Notes: a model not told the origin generated them from the letters alone. A stretch of 64,000 bases of DNA from Brevundimonas sp. MYb52 (GCF_002979535.1 NZ_PCPB01000006.1:62001-126000), one strand, 5' to 3'. Counted from the stretch's first letter, positions 1-8,860 are shown. A program made the numbers and translations.

Positions 1-291
1 GACATCGCGGGGCTGGACCCGGAGGTGCGCGAGCATGACCCGCATCTGGCGCTGGACGGCGGCCCCGACGGCCTGCAGCCCTATCGCGATCTGGCCCCGG
101 AAATCGCCCGCATCCTGCGCCCCGAGGGCGTCTTTGCGGTCGAGATCGGCTGGGATCAGGGCGAGGCGGTCAAGGCGCTGTTCGAGGCGGCGGGCTTTAC
201 GGGCGTCAAGGTGGTCAAGGACCTGGGCGAGCGTGACCGCGTCGTCACCAACGGCCCTGACCCGCGCGTCGATCCTATCCCCGAGGCCTGA
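1..291 (+). CDS. prmC: PrmC, release factor glutamine methyltransferase (C-terminal end, partial)
   Basis: The open frame enters from the left edge and ends with TGA at 289-291, so only the last 96 residues are present. The segment matches the end of the SAM-dependent methyltransferase PrmC (HemK). It has the LDPEVREHDPHLALDGG stretch, then DGLQPYRDLAPEIARILRP, and the closing beta strands with FAVEIGWDQ and the GFTGVKVVKDLGERDR tail that precedes the stop in this family. PrmC methylates the glutamine of the GGQ motif in release factors RF1 and RF2. The catalytic NPPY motif lies outside the window. A DUF4167 gene downstream of prmC is a familiar alphaproteobacterial arrangement. Confidence 0.85.
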   Translation, partial: DIAGLDPEVREHDPHLALDGGPDGLQPYRDLAPEIARILRPEGVFAVEIGWDQGEAVKALFEAAGFTGVKVVKDLGERDRVVTNGPDPRVDPIPEA

Positions 292-573
292 TCGGGGTCG
301 AAGGGCAGGCGCAATAAAAGCCTTGGAAACCGCTTCAGCGCGCGCTAAGTCCTTTTTCGTCTCCCACTCAAACGCATCCTTTTCGGGCAGGTTTGCTCGT
401 TCAAGCGCGTCTGGGCCAGTGACGGTCGGACCGGCTTGGTCCGGCGGACCACAGGGCGACGAACGGTTTTCCGAGCACATCGATACGGGGATTGGCCCCG
501 ACCGAACGGAACGACGAACTGGGTCCTGCCCGTCCTTGAACGACGGCGGCCCGCACCAGCACGGTAAGCTCCG

Positions 574-1560
574 ATGAGAGATTTCAAGGGCATGAAGCGT
601 CAGCGCGGACGCAACCGGAAGCCCGGCAGCGGCGGCGGCAACAACGCCAACGCCACCAATCCGAACCGGTCGTGGGATTCGCAGGGCCCCGAGAACATCA
701 AGGTCCGGGGCAATGCCCAGACCGTCTATGAGCGCTACATGCAGCTGGCGCGCGACGCCTCGGCCGCTGGCGACCGCGTCCTGGCCGAGAACTACACCCA
801 GCACGCCGAACACTATTTCCGCGTCCTGCGCGCCCTGCAGCCGCAACGTCCGGTCAGCGAGATCGCCCAGCGCGAACTGGCCGGCCAAGGCTTCGACATC
901 GACTTCGAGGACGAGTCGGGCGCTCAGGCCGCCGCCATTATCGCCGCCGCCGCCGCCGAGCAGCAGAAGGCCGAGGACGAGGCCCGTCGTCAGGCCGAGC
1001 GCGCTGAACGCGACGCCAATCGCGACAACAACCGTGATCGGGACCGCGACTACAACCGGGATCGCGACAACAATCGCGACCGTGATCGTGAACCGCGCGA
1101 ACCGCGTGAGCCGCGCGCCGAGGGCGACCGTGAGCCGCGCGCCGAGGGTGACCGCGAAGGCGGTCGCCGCGAAACCCGCCGCGAGCGCTGGGAGCGTCGC
1201 CGCGAGGAACGCAACCGTCGCTTCGAGGCCGGCGAGGCCACGCCCGAGGACGAAGCCCGCGCCCTGGCTGAGGCTGAATACGCTCCTGACGCCGCCGTCG
1301 AACCTGTCGCTGACGAACCTGCGCCTGCCGCCGCAGAGGTCGAGGCCCGCCCGGCCCGCGCTCCGCGCCGTCCGCGTACTGAACGCGCCCCGGCCGAAGC
1401 GCCCGCCGACGGCGAAGTCAGCGACGGCATGGGCCTGCCCGGCTTCCTGACGCGTCCTGCAGCCCCCGCTTCGGATGAGGCCGAGATCTCGGACGAGGCT
1501 CCGGCGCCCAAACGCCGCGCGCCGCGTCGCAAGGTCGAACCCGCCGCCGACGAGGGCTGA
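574..1560 (+). CDS. DUF4167 domain-containing protein with a charged low-complexity middle
   Basis: This 328-residue protein starts at ATG 574. The N-terminal ~90 residues are the DUF4167 signature: a basic start (MRDFKGMKRQRGRNRKPG), then NPNRSWDSQGPE and the helical YERYMQLARDASAAGDRVLAENYTQ region split around tyrosines and histidines. Residues ~130-230 are low-complexity, rich in Arg, Asp, Asn and Glu, with repeated RDRD/NRDN and EPR units. The C-terminus is Ala/Pro/Glu-rich and ends in a basic patch. The function is unknown. The basic, repetitive layout suggests nucleic-acid or ribosome association, which is an inference. The 282 bases between prmC and this gene hold no other supported feature. 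Confidence 0.85.
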   Translation: MRDFKGMKRQRGRNRKPGSGGGNNANATNPNRSWDSQGPENIKVRGNAQTVYERYMQLARDASAAGDRVLAENYTQHAEHYFRVLRALQPQRPVSEIAQRELAGQGFDIDFEDESGAQAAAIIAAAAAEQQKAEDEARRQAERAERDANRDNNRDRDRDYNRDRDNNRDRDREPREPREPRAEGDREPRAEGDREGGRRETRRERWERRREERNRRFEAGEATPEDEARALAEAEYAPDAAVEPVADEPAPAAAEVEARPARAPRRPRTERAPAEAPADGEVSDGMGLPGFLTRPAAPASDEAEISDEAPAPKRRAPRRKVEPAADEG

Positions 1561-1642
1561 TCGTCGGCGCGCAACTTTAGCGCGTATATTTACATAACCG
1601 CAATCTATGGGCGTCATTCTCGATCTATCGGGAGGACGTGCA

Positions 1643-2998
1643 ATGGAACTCGTTCTGGTGGTGGTCGCTCTGGCCTTGTCCGGCTGCTGGGCGGGGATAA
1701 GGCTCGCGATCAGGGCCAGGCGCGAGGCGGCGACCTTGCGGCGGTTGAACGCCACGCTGGAGGCGCGGACCGAGCAGCGCGCGCGTGAGCTTCAGACCGC
1801 CCTGGCCGTCGCCGAGGGTCAGGCAGCCCAGGTCGAGGCGGCGCATAGGGCCAAGACCGAGTTTCTGGCCAGCATGAGCCACGAACTGCGCACTCCGCTC
1901 AACGCCGTCATCGGCTTTTCCGACCTGATGCGGATGAACGAGGCGCACGAGCCCCTGACCCATCGCCAGCATCAGGCTCTGGAGCAGATCCGCGCCGCCG
2001 GCGCCCGGCTGCTGACCCTGGTCGACGAGGTGCTGAACCTGGCCGACATCGAGGGTGGGCGGCTGGCCTTGAATGTGGAGCGCGTCGATCCCCTGCTGGT
2101 CGCGCGACAGGTCTGCGAGACCCTGCGCCCCATGGCTGAGGCGGCGGGGATCGAATTGCGCGAGCCGCCGCCCGTGGCGGGTCTGGCGGCCCTGGCGGAT
2201 CGCGAGCGCCTGCGTCAGGTGCTGACCGCCCTGGTCGCCAACGCCGTCAAATACAATCGCCCCGGCGGCGTGGTGTTGATCGAGGCGCGTCAATCGGCCG
2301 AGGGGGTCAGCCTCAGCGTCCATGACACCGGGCCCGGCCTGCCCGCCGCGCGTATGGACGGCCTGTTCCAGCCCTTCAATCGTCTGGGGCGCGAAGCCTC
2401 GGAGGTGCCGGGCGCGGGCCTGGGCCTGGCCGTGGCGCGGCGTCTGATCGAGGCCATGGGCGGACAGTTGGGCGGCGACAGTCGCGAGGGTGAAGGGGCG
2501 GTCTTCACTGTCCGCCTGCCGGTCGCGACAGAGGCGCCCCGGACAGTGACGGCTTCGTTCGCGCCGACGATGACCCTGCCTGAGGCGACCCTGCTCTATG
2601 TCGAGGACAATCCGTCCAACATCGCCCTGATGCGCCATGTGATCACCGCCCTGGGCGGGATGCGGCTGCATGTCGCCGAAACGGGGCCGGAGGGTCTGGC
2701 CCTGGCCCGCGACCTGCGACCCGACGTCGTCATCCTGGACATCAACCTGCCGGGCATGGACGGGTTCGAGGTCAAGGCGCGGCTGGCCGAAGATCCGCTG
2801 ACGCGCGACCTTCCCGTCCTGGCCCTGTCGGCCAGCGCCGCCTTCGCCGATATCCGGCGCGGGCGAGAGGCGGGCTTCCTCGAATACCTGACCAAGCCCC
2901 TGCAGATCCCGGCCCTGGCCCAGGCCTTGTCGCGGGCGCTGACGCCGGATGTCGAGGCCCCAGGCGCGTGCGGGGATGCTGGCGCGAACGCCGCCTGA
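1643..2998 (+). CDS. Hybrid sensor histidine kinase with C-terminal receiver domain
   Basis: The ATG at 1643 is chosen because GGGAGG lies just upstream; an in-frame ATG at 1607 has no such site. The 451-residue protein has one N-terminal membrane segment (residues ~1-22), a short coiled coil, a HisKA domain with the phospho-acceptor His80 in MSHELRTPLNAVIGFSDL, and an HATPase domain (N box LVANAVKYN, G1 box DTGPGL, G2 box GAGLGLAVARR). A receiver domain follows, with acidic residues in YVEDNPSN, the phospho-acceptor Asp366 in VVILDINLPGMDG, and the Lys of YLTKPL. No periplasmic sensor or PAS domain is visible, so the input signal is unknown. No partner regulator is adjacent. Confidence 0.9.
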   Translation: MELVLVVVALALSGCWAGIRLAIRARREAATLRRLNATLEARTEQRARELQTALAVAEGQAAQVEAAHRAKTEFLASMSHELRTPLNAVIGFSDLMRMNEAHEPLTHRQHQALEQIRAAGARLLTLVDEVLNLADIEGGRLALNVERVDPLLVARQVCETLRPMAEAAGIELREPPPVAGLAALADRERLRQVLTALVANAVKYNRPGGVVLIEARQSAEGVSLSVHDTGPGLPAARMDGLFQPFNRLGREASEVPGAGLGLAVARRLIEAMGGQLGGDSREGEGAVFTVRLPVATEAPRTVTASFAPTMTLPEATLLYVEDNPSNIALMRHVITALGGMRLHVAETGPEGLALARDLRPDVVILDINLPGMDGFEVKARLAEDPLTRDLPVLALSASAAFADIRRGREAGFLEYLTKPLQIPALAQALSRALTPDVEAPGACGDAGANAA

Positions 2999-3102
2999 CG
3001 CGGTCGGGCGAACGCTGTCGCCGCCTGCCGGGGTTGACGCGGCGCGCCGAGAGGGCTTCCTAGGGGGCGAGGGGCTTTTCAACCCTGTGTGAGGGAGAGC
3101 CC

Positions 3103-3810
3103 ATGTCACGCTCGTCGGCCGGTATTGCGCGATCCAAGGCGAAGGGACCTCGCGCCCTGATCCCGAGCCTGCTGGCGACGGCCCTTCTGGCAAGCTGCGC
3201 GACCACGCCGCCGCCGCCCCCTCCGCCGCCGCCGCCGTCCGTGCCGGATGCGCCCAGCGGCGCTGTCCTCAGCGATTGGCGCGGGGTCATCACCGCTTCC
3301 GATCGCGATCGCTATCAGCGCCGCGACGCCGCCTGGACCCTGGCCTTGCAGCAGGCGAGGCGCCAGCCCGGATCGGGCGACCTGTCCTCGCTCGGCGATC
3401 TTATCGAACCGAACGCCGCCCGGCCTTCGGTGGCGCCGCCGGTCGGCGCCTACCGCTGCCGCACCATCAAGCTGGGGTCGCAGGGCGGCGAAGAGGGACT
3501 GGGTTATGTGGTCTATGGCTGGTTCGCCTGCCGCATCGAGCAGACCTCGGGCGGCCTGAAATTCTCCAAGCTGACCGGGTCCCAGCGGCCGAGCGGCCTG
3601 TTGTATCCCGAGAACGACCGCCACATGCTCTTGCTTGGCTCGATGGCCCTGGCCTCCGAGCCCGCCGCCCGCGCCTATGGTCGGCGGCCGGATCGCGACA
3701 TGGTCGGCGTGGTTGAGCGCATCGGCGAACGGCGCTGGCGTCTGGCTATTCCCTGGCCCGCGAACGAGTCCAACCTCGACCTGATTGAACTGGTCCCGGC
3801 CGCACGCTGA
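3103..3810 (+). CDS. DUF4893-like lipoprotein
   Basis: The protein has 235 residues. A basic N-terminus and hydrophobic stretch end in the lipobox LLASC with Cys32, so it should be a lipoprotein. A run of ten prolines follows directly, then the folded domain starting SDWRGVITASDRDRYQRRDAAW, split here around its tryptophans. That W-xx-ITxxDRxR opening and two later cysteines (YRCR and FACR) resemble the DUF4893 family of alphaproteobacterial envelope proteins. The function is unknown. It appears to be transcribed on its own, and GAGGGAGA ten bases before the ATG is a good ribosome site. Confidence 0.72.
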   Translation: MSRSSAGIARSKAKGPRALIPSLLATALLASCATTPPPPPPPPPPSVPDAPSGAVLSDWRGVITASDRDRYQRRDAAWTLALQQARRQPGSGDLSSLGDLIEPNAARPSVAPPVGAYRCRTIKLGSQGGEEGLGYVVYGWFACRIEQTSGGLKFSKLTGSQRPSGLLYPENDRHMLLLGSMALASEPAARAYGRRPDRDMVGVVERIGERRWRLAIPWPANESNLDLIELVPAAR

Positions 3811-3887
3811 GCCGGACCGTGGCCCCTTGACCGGGGTCGCAGGGGGCGTCCACCCTGAAGCCTGTTCAGAATTCAGGGGAGGCGCAC

Positions 3888-4292
3888 ATGCGCGGTATTG
3901 GTTTCACTATCGGTTCGATCATCGCTGTCGGCGTGCTGATCGCCGTCGTCCTGGTCGGCTTTCCGACCTACAACGTCTATTCCAAGCAGATGGCGGGCAA
4001 GGCCGCCTATGAGGAGGCGGTGCAGAACCGCCGCATCCGCGTGCTGGAGGCTCAGGCGGCCCTGGACTCGGCCAAGCTGACCGCCGCCGCCGAGATCGAG
4101 CGCGCCAAGGGCGCCAATGAGGCCAACCGCATCATGGCCGAGGCGCTCGGCGGCCCCGAAGCCTATCTGCGCTGGTCCTATATCAACATGCTGCAGGAGA
4201 CGGCGGGCAAGGAAGGTCGTCAGACCATCTACATTCCCACCGAGGCCGGAATGCCCATCCTAGAGGCGGGTCAACGTCCGGCGGCGCGCTGA
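3888..4292 (+). CDS. Small membrane-anchored protein resembling the tail of SPFH/prohibitin proteins
   Basis: The protein has 134 residues with GGGGAGG well placed before the ATG. It has one N-terminal transmembrane helix (residues ~5-27), then an Ala/Glu/Arg-rich helical region (EAQAALDSAKLTAAAEIERA), then ANRIMAEALGGPEAYLRW and the short QTIYIPTEAGMPI strand. The last parts are what one sees after the SPFH domain in stomatin/prohibitin-type proteins (IAEALGGPEAYL, then IYIPT). The SPFH domain itself is absent and nothing upstream suggests a truncated larger gene, so this looks like a stand-alone small member. The role is unknown; membrane scaffold function would be inference. Confidence 0.7.
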   Translation: MRGIGFTIGSIIAVGVLIAVVLVGFPTYNVYSKQMAGKAAYEEAVQNRRIRVLEAQAALDSAKLTAAAEIERAKGANEANRIMAEALGGPEAYLRWSYINMLQETAGKEGRQTIYIPTEAGMPILEAGQRPAAR

Positions 4293-4293
4293 T

Positions 4294-5094
4294 TCAGCTC
4301 GCCGTCTTGCAGGTCAGCGGCGTCTGATAGAGGGGCCTGGCGGGGTCCAGGCGTCGGGCCTCGGCCATCTGGCGCTCGGCGTCGTCGCAGCGGCCCAGCG
4401 CCGCGAGGGCCGAGGCGTAACTGTGACGGATCTGGGGGATTTCGGGCAGGCTGGCCAAGGCCGCCTCGCAATAGGCCAGCCCCTCCGCGGCCCGCTCGGC
4501 GCGGACCAGGGTGTAGCAGTGATTGTTCTGCAGCCCCGGATCGTCGGGGCGCAGCTTCATGACCTTTTCGCTGGCGGCCAGGGCGCCGGGGAAGTCGCCC
4601 AACTGTTCCAGCAAGGCGGCGCGCTGGATCAGGGCGTCGGTCCCGTCGACCGAGATGCGCTGATAGGCCTCGAAGGCCGGAACAAAAGCCGGATCGCCGC
4701 CAGCCTTGAGAATCGGCAGGATGAAGTAGAGGACGAAGCTGCGGTATTCGCCCTCAGTCGGCGGCGGGTTCTGAGGATCGACGATGCGGGCGCCGCTCAG
4801 AATGTCCCAACTGGTCCGGGCGTCGGTCAGGGCCTCTTTCGAGCGCCCGACATGGTCGTAGGCGGCGCCACGGAACGCATGGAAGACGGGGTCGGAATAG
4901 ACCTCCTGGCGGTCGCCCGGACGCGCCTCGTCATACAGGCGCGCGGCCTGCGCCATGTCGCCTTCGACGAAGGCCTGGCTGCCCAGATTGATCAGCGCCC
5001 AACTGCGCGCGGGCGAGCCCGCCGGAGCGGCGTTGGCGCAGGTGCGATAGTTGATCTGGCCCATCGGCAGTTGGCATGACGGCGGCGTGGTCAT
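4294..5094 (-). CDS. Tetratricopeptide-repeat protein, probably exported
   Basis: From the first ATG the product is 266 residues. It contains TPR-like helix pairs (ARSWALINLGSQAFVEGDMA, then the repeat around DALIQRAALLEQLGDFPGAL and the one around AYCEAALASLPEIPQIRHSY). The real start may lie further upstream. The same frame, read back to the stop of the preceding serine hydrolase gene, encodes a hydrophobic LTILTGLALITALSFAG segment that looks like a signal peptide. No ATG, GTG or TTG is available there, but a CTG at 5149-5151 overlaps the upstream TGA. The gene is co-directional with, and probably co-transcribed with, that hydrolase. The function is not identifiable beyond a TPR scaffold. 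Confidence 0.75.
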   Translation of the reverse strand: MTTPPSCQLPMGQINYRTCANAAPAGSPARSWALINLGSQAFVEGDMAQAARLYDEARPGDRQEVYSDPVFHAFRGAAYDHVGRSKEALTDARTSWDILSGARIVDPQNPPPTEGEYRSFVLYFILPILKAGGDPAFVPAFEAYQRISVDGTDALIQRAALLEQLGDFPGALAASEKVMKLRPDDPGLQNNHCYTLVRAERAAEGLAYCEAALASLPEIPQIRHSYASALAALGRCDDAERQMAEARRLDPARPLYQTPLTCKTAS

Positions 5095-5147
5095 GTCGGG
5101 CCCGGCGAAGGACAGGGCGGTGATCAGGGCGAGGCCGGTCAGTATGG

Positions 5148-6803
5148 TCAGGTGATCCTGGTCAGTTTGAGGTCCTGATAGTCGTAGGAGAAGTCGATGT
5201 CGGGCGAGACGCCTTTCAGCGTCGCCGTCGCCGGCTTGGCGGTCATGATGTTGAAGGTGATGAAGGCGTCCTCCTCGCGCTTGTCGGGGAAGCGGGTGCG
5301 GAAGGTCTCGCCGTCATAGGGCTCCAGCCAGCCCTTCAGCGCCGGGGTGTGGGTGAAGGCCAGCCACAGGCCGGTCTTGCGGTTGCGGCCGCGCCCCTCG
5401 GTCTTTTGCTCAATGGTGATGTCGCCGTACCAGGGGTCGCGCCAGGTGCCGACATAGGCGTCCAGCGGCATGGAGGGCGCGGCGCCCGCCGCCTGCTTGG
5501 CGTCGATCTCGACGGCGGCCTTGAGCGACTTCTCTGTGCCCTCAGCCTCGCGTTTCTGGGAGTCGGCGATCCAGTCGACATCGACCTGGTTCATGGCGAT
5601 GTCGGAAAGGCCCGAGCGCAGGGCGCGCAAGAGGAAGCTCTCCTCGGCGTTGGTGAAGACCGAGAAGCCGATCTTGCGGCCGGGGATCAGGACGGTCGAG
5701 GAAATGCCGCCGGGCGAGCCGCCGCCGTGGGTGGCCAGCCGCTCGCCGCGATAGTCCTGCACCTGCAACCCCATGGCGTAGGTCGAGGCCACGGCCCGGT
5801 TGGGCAGTTCCGCCGTCGGTCCGTTTGAGGACGAGACGATGATGTTGGGCTTGTACATCTCCTTCGCGGCGGCTTCGGAGAACAGGCGCGAGCCGTCGGC
5901 CAGTTTGCCGTCGTTCAGGCGCACGGCGATCCACTTGGCCCAGTCCGTGGCGCTGGCGCAGATGCCGCCCGCCGCCGCCGCCGAATCCCAGTTCCACACC
6001 TCGGCGATGGAGGCCGCAATCTGCGTCATCGGCCCCTGAAGGCGCAGCGGCGGCCCGACGCGGGCGTGGGGTAGGGCGCTCTTCTTCGGGTCGGCCAGAC
6101 GCGCCAGCGGCACGCTCTCGCTCATGCCCACGCGGTCAAAGATGCGGGTCTGGACGAAGTCCTCCCACGACAGGCCCGAGACCTTCTCGATCACCGCGCC
6201 GGCCACCACGAACATCAGGTTGCAGTAGTGGTAGTCCTCGCGGAAGCCGTCCTCGATCGGCACGAAGGCGGCCTGGGCCAGGACCTCGGCGCGGGTCCGG
6301 TCGCTGTTGGGCCAGAACAGCAGGTCGCCGGCGCCCAGGCCGAAACCGGCGCGGTGGCTGAGGGTGTCGCGGACGGTGATGCGCTCGCCCACCATCGGGT
6401 CCGACAGGGTGAAGGCGGGCAGATAGGTCTTGATCGGCTCGTCCCACTTCACCTTGCCCTCATCGACCAGGATGGCCAGGCAGGCGGCGGTGACGTTCTT
6501 GGAGTTGGAGGCGATGGCGAACAGGGTGTGGGCGTCCGCAGGCTCGGCCTTGCCCTGACGACGCACGCCATAGCCCTTGGCCAACACCGTCTTGCCGTCG
6601 CGCACCAGGGCCAGGGAGACGGCGGGCTGCTCCGGCCAGGCGGCCATGCAGCGCTGGACCCAGGCGTCGGCGGCGGCGGCGATCTCCTCGTCCGAGCGTG
6701 TGTCGGGGCGGGTCTGGGCCAGGGCTAGGGCGGGCAGGGCGGCGCTGGAGGCGGCGACGGCAGAGGAAAACAGCGCCGCGCGGCGCGACAGACGGATCGA
6801 CAT
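5148..6803 (-). CDS. Serine hydrolase, class C beta-lactamase-related family, exported
   Basis: The protein has 551 residues. The N-terminus (SRRAALFSSAVAASSAALPA) is a signal peptide with a twin-arginine-like start. The catalytic Ser99-x-x-Lys102 is in FAIASNSKN and the Tyr193-x-Asn195 motif is in YHYCNLMF. A late HGGGSPG provides the third active-site element. Residues ~450-551 form a small C-terminal beta domain of the DUF3471 type (YVGTWRDPWYGDITIEQK). Proteins with this layout are penicillin-binding-protein-like esterases or peptidases of the periplasm; true beta-lactam hydrolysis cannot be claimed. The stop overlaps the presumed upstream start of the TPR gene. Confidence 0.88.
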   Translation of the reverse strand: MSIRLSRRAALFSSAVAASSAALPALALAQTRPDTRSDEEIAAAADAWVQRCMAAWPEQPAVSLALVRDGKTVLAKGYGVRRQGKAEPADAHTLFAIASNSKNVTAACLAILVDEGKVKWDEPIKTYLPAFTLSDPMVGERITVRDTLSHRAGFGLGAGDLLFWPNSDRTRAEVLAQAAFVPIEDGFREDYHYCNLMFVVAGAVIEKVSGLSWEDFVQTRIFDRVGMSESVPLARLADPKKSALPHARVGPPLRLQGPMTQIAASIAEVWNWDSAAAAGGICASATDWAKWIAVRLNDGKLADGSRLFSEAAAKEMYKPNIIVSSSNGPTAELPNRAVASTYAMGLQVQDYRGERLATHGGGSPGGISSTVLIPGRKIGFSVFTNAEESFLLRALRSGLSDIAMNQVDVDWIADSQKREAEGTEKSLKAAVEIDAKQAAGAAPSMPLDAYVGTWRDPWYGDITIEQKTEGRGRNRKTGLWLAFTHTPALKGWLEPYDGETFRTRFPDKREEDAFITFNIMTAKPATATLKGVSPDIDFSYDYQDLKLTRIT

Positions 6804-6863
6804 AGGCAGGCTCCGGCAAACAGAACGGCGACGCTAGCGCCGCCGGTCCGCCGGGCCAAGAGC

Positions 6864-8774
6864 CTAGGCCGCCAACCGCCACCTCTGCAGATGCTCCAGC
6901 ACGTCGGCGACGATCTGCGTCCGCGTGAAGCCGGTCAGGTCGCGGGGGCGGGTGCCGTCGCCGGTCTGGGCCGTCATCCGCCATTCCAGGGCGCGGCGGC
7001 CCTCGGGCGCCTCCAGCGCGGTCAGGGCCGGCAGGGGGCGCGACCGGGCGCCGATGCGATAGAGGAAGTCGCGGCCGTTGGCGTGCTCGACCACCAGCCA
7101 GACCCCGTTTTCGTCCGCCTCGACGCGGCTGTGGTCCACCCCTTCGTTGGACAGGGCGTCGCGCACCTCGACCAGGGCCGGGGCGCCCTGCCGCTCGATC
7201 TGACGGGCGATGTCCTTGCGGCTGGCGGGCGAGAAGATGCGTTTCAGCCGCTCGCCGATCGGCGGAGCCTCGGTCTCGACCGCCTCGCCCTTGAGGTCGG
7301 CGTTCATCTGTCGCGCCAGACCGAAACAGGCCAGGATCATGATGACGGCGAAGGGAAGGGCCGCCACCAGGGTCGCCGCCTGCAAGGCCCCCAGGCCGCC
7401 CGCGAGCAGCAGCAGGGCCGCCGCCAGACCTTGCAGCACGCACCAGTAGATCCGCTGCCAGCGCGGCGTTTCCTCGGCCCCGCCCGAGGCCAGGGTGTCG
7501 ATCACCAGAGAGCCCGAATCCGCCGAGGTGACGAAGAAGACCGCCACCAGGGCGATGGCCAGGGTCGAGGTGATGGCCGTCCCCGGCAGGTATTCGAAGA
7601 AGTGGAAGAGGGCCGTCGACAGGTCGGTCTGCACGGCTTCGGAAATGGCCCCCGCCGCCACGCCGAGGTCCAGGCTCATGGCCGAATTGCCGAAGACCGT
7701 CATCCACAGGAAGGTGAAGGCCGAGGGGACCAGCAGCACGCCGATCAGGAACTCGCGCACCGTCCGCCCGCGCGAGATGCGGGCGATGAACATGCCCACA
7801 AACGGCGACCAGGCGATCCACCAGGCCCAGTAGAACAGGGTCCAGTCCGCCATCCAGGCCCTCGGCTCATAGGCATAGAGGGTGAAGGTGCGCACGAAGA
7901 AGTGGTCCAGGTAGAGACCGAAATTCTGCACATAGGCCCGTAGCAGGAACAGCGTCGGCCCGACCGCCAGCACGAACAGCATCAGGCAGACGGCCAGAAC
8001 CAGGTTCAGCTCGGACAGCCGTCGCACCCCCTTGTCCACACCGGTCAGGACCGAGATCGTCGCCGCTCCCATGACCACGGCGATCAGACTGACCTGCATG
8101 ATGACGCTGCTGGGCAGGCCAAAGACATAGTGCAGGCCCGAGTTCATCTGGGCCACGCCCAAGCCCAGGGAGGTGGCGATGCCGAACAGGGTGCCGCAGA
8201 TGGCGAAGATGTCGACCGCATCGCCCAGCCAGCCGTTCACCCGCTTGCCCAGCAAGGGATAGAGGCTGGAGCGCATGGTCAGGGGCAGGCCCTTGCGGTG
8301 CGCGAAATAGGCCAGGCTCAGCCCCACCACGGCGTAGATGGCCCAGGCATGGACGCCCCAGTGGGTATAGGTGATGACCATGGCCTCGCGCGCGGCGGTC
8401 AGGGTTCCGGGCTCGGCTTCGGGCGGCGCGATATAGTGTTGCACCGGCTCGGCCACGGCGAAATACATCAGGCCGATGCCCATGCCCGCCGCGAACAGCA
8501 TGGCCAGCCACGAGACGTAGGGGAAGTCCGGCTCGGCGTCGTCCGGCCCCAGCTTCAGCCGCCCGGTCGGGCCGACCGCCAGAACGGTCACGAACAGCAG
8601 GAAGCCCGCTACAGCGGCCACGTAGAACCAGCCGAAGGTGTCGATCACCCAGGCTTGGGCGGCGCCGAAGATCAGGCCGGAAGTGGAGGGCGCCAGAAGC
8701 GCGAGCAGCAACAGCCCGCCGGCAATGGCGCTGGCCCCCCAGAAGACACGGGGGTTCATCTTGGTCGTCAGCAT
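6864..8774 (-). CDS. betT: BCCT-family transporter, BetT-like choline/betaine uptake protein
   Basis: The product is 636 residues from ATG 8774 (a further ATG at 8759 is also possible; the frame stays open to 8927, but that extension is not hydrophobic and overlaps the operator). It has about twelve membrane helices and the BCCT hallmark tryptophan-rich segment FYWAWWIAWSPFVGMFIARI. Earlier it has GMGIGLMYFAVAEP, and the THWGVHAWAIYA helix is conserved. A ~100-residue soluble C-terminal tail ends in GFTRTQIVADVLEHL, as in the high-affinity choline transporter BetT. Uptake of choline or betaine by proton symport is the family expectation. No bet oxidation genes are nearby. It diverges from the TonB receptor across an inverted repeat that probably regulates it. 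Confidence 0.85.
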   Translation of the reverse strand: MLTTKMNPRVFWGASAIAGGLLLLALLAPSTSGLIFGAAQAWVIDTFGWFYVAAVAGFLLFVTVLAVGPTGRLKLGPDDAEPDFPYVSWLAMLFAAGMGIGLMYFAVAEPVQHYIAPPEAEPGTLTAAREAMVITYTHWGVHAWAIYAVVGLSLAYFAHRKGLPLTMRSSLYPLLGKRVNGWLGDAVDIFAICGTLFGIATSLGLGVAQMNSGLHYVFGLPSSVIMQVSLIAVVMGAATISVLTGVDKGVRRLSELNLVLAVCLMLFVLAVGPTLFLLRAYVQNFGLYLDHFFVRTFTLYAYEPRAWMADWTLFYWAWWIAWSPFVGMFIARISRGRTVREFLIGVLLVPSAFTFLWMTVFGNSAMSLDLGVAAGAISEAVQTDLSTALFHFFEYLPGTAITSTLAIALVAVFFVTSADSGSLVIDTLASGGAEETPRWQRIYWCVLQGLAAALLLLAGGLGALQAATLVAALPFAVIMILACFGLARQMNADLKGEAVETEAPPIGERLKRIFSPASRKDIARQIERQGAPALVEVRDALSNEGVDHSRVEADENGVWLVVEHANGRDFLYRIGARSRPLPALTALEAPEGRRALEWRMTAQTGDGTRPRDLTGFTRTQIVADVLEHLQRWRLAA

Positions 8775-8843
8775 GGGGCCCCAACGCAAGGCTACGCTTG
8801 CGGTTCCAAATTCGGCCACAGACCCGCCATTCGGATAAAAAAT

Positions 8844-8860
8844 ATGTAACTCGGTTACAT
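8844..8860. promoter_or_regulatory. Perfect inverted repeat, candidate operator between betT and the TonB receptor
   Basis: ATGTAAC-TCG-GTTACAT is a perfect 7+7 palindrome with a 3-base centre. It is the only such sequence noticed in this divergent gap and is flanked by an A/T-rich run at 8837-8843. GTAAC/GTTAC half-sites separated by a few bases are typical of TetR-family operators. No regulator gene is adjacent, so the binding protein is unknown. Confidence 0.55.

Noticed and set aside
35..577. Plus-strand frame overlapping the end of prmC and reaching the DUF4167 gene
   Set aside because: It is out of frame with prmC and its product is Arg/Ser-rich composition noise.
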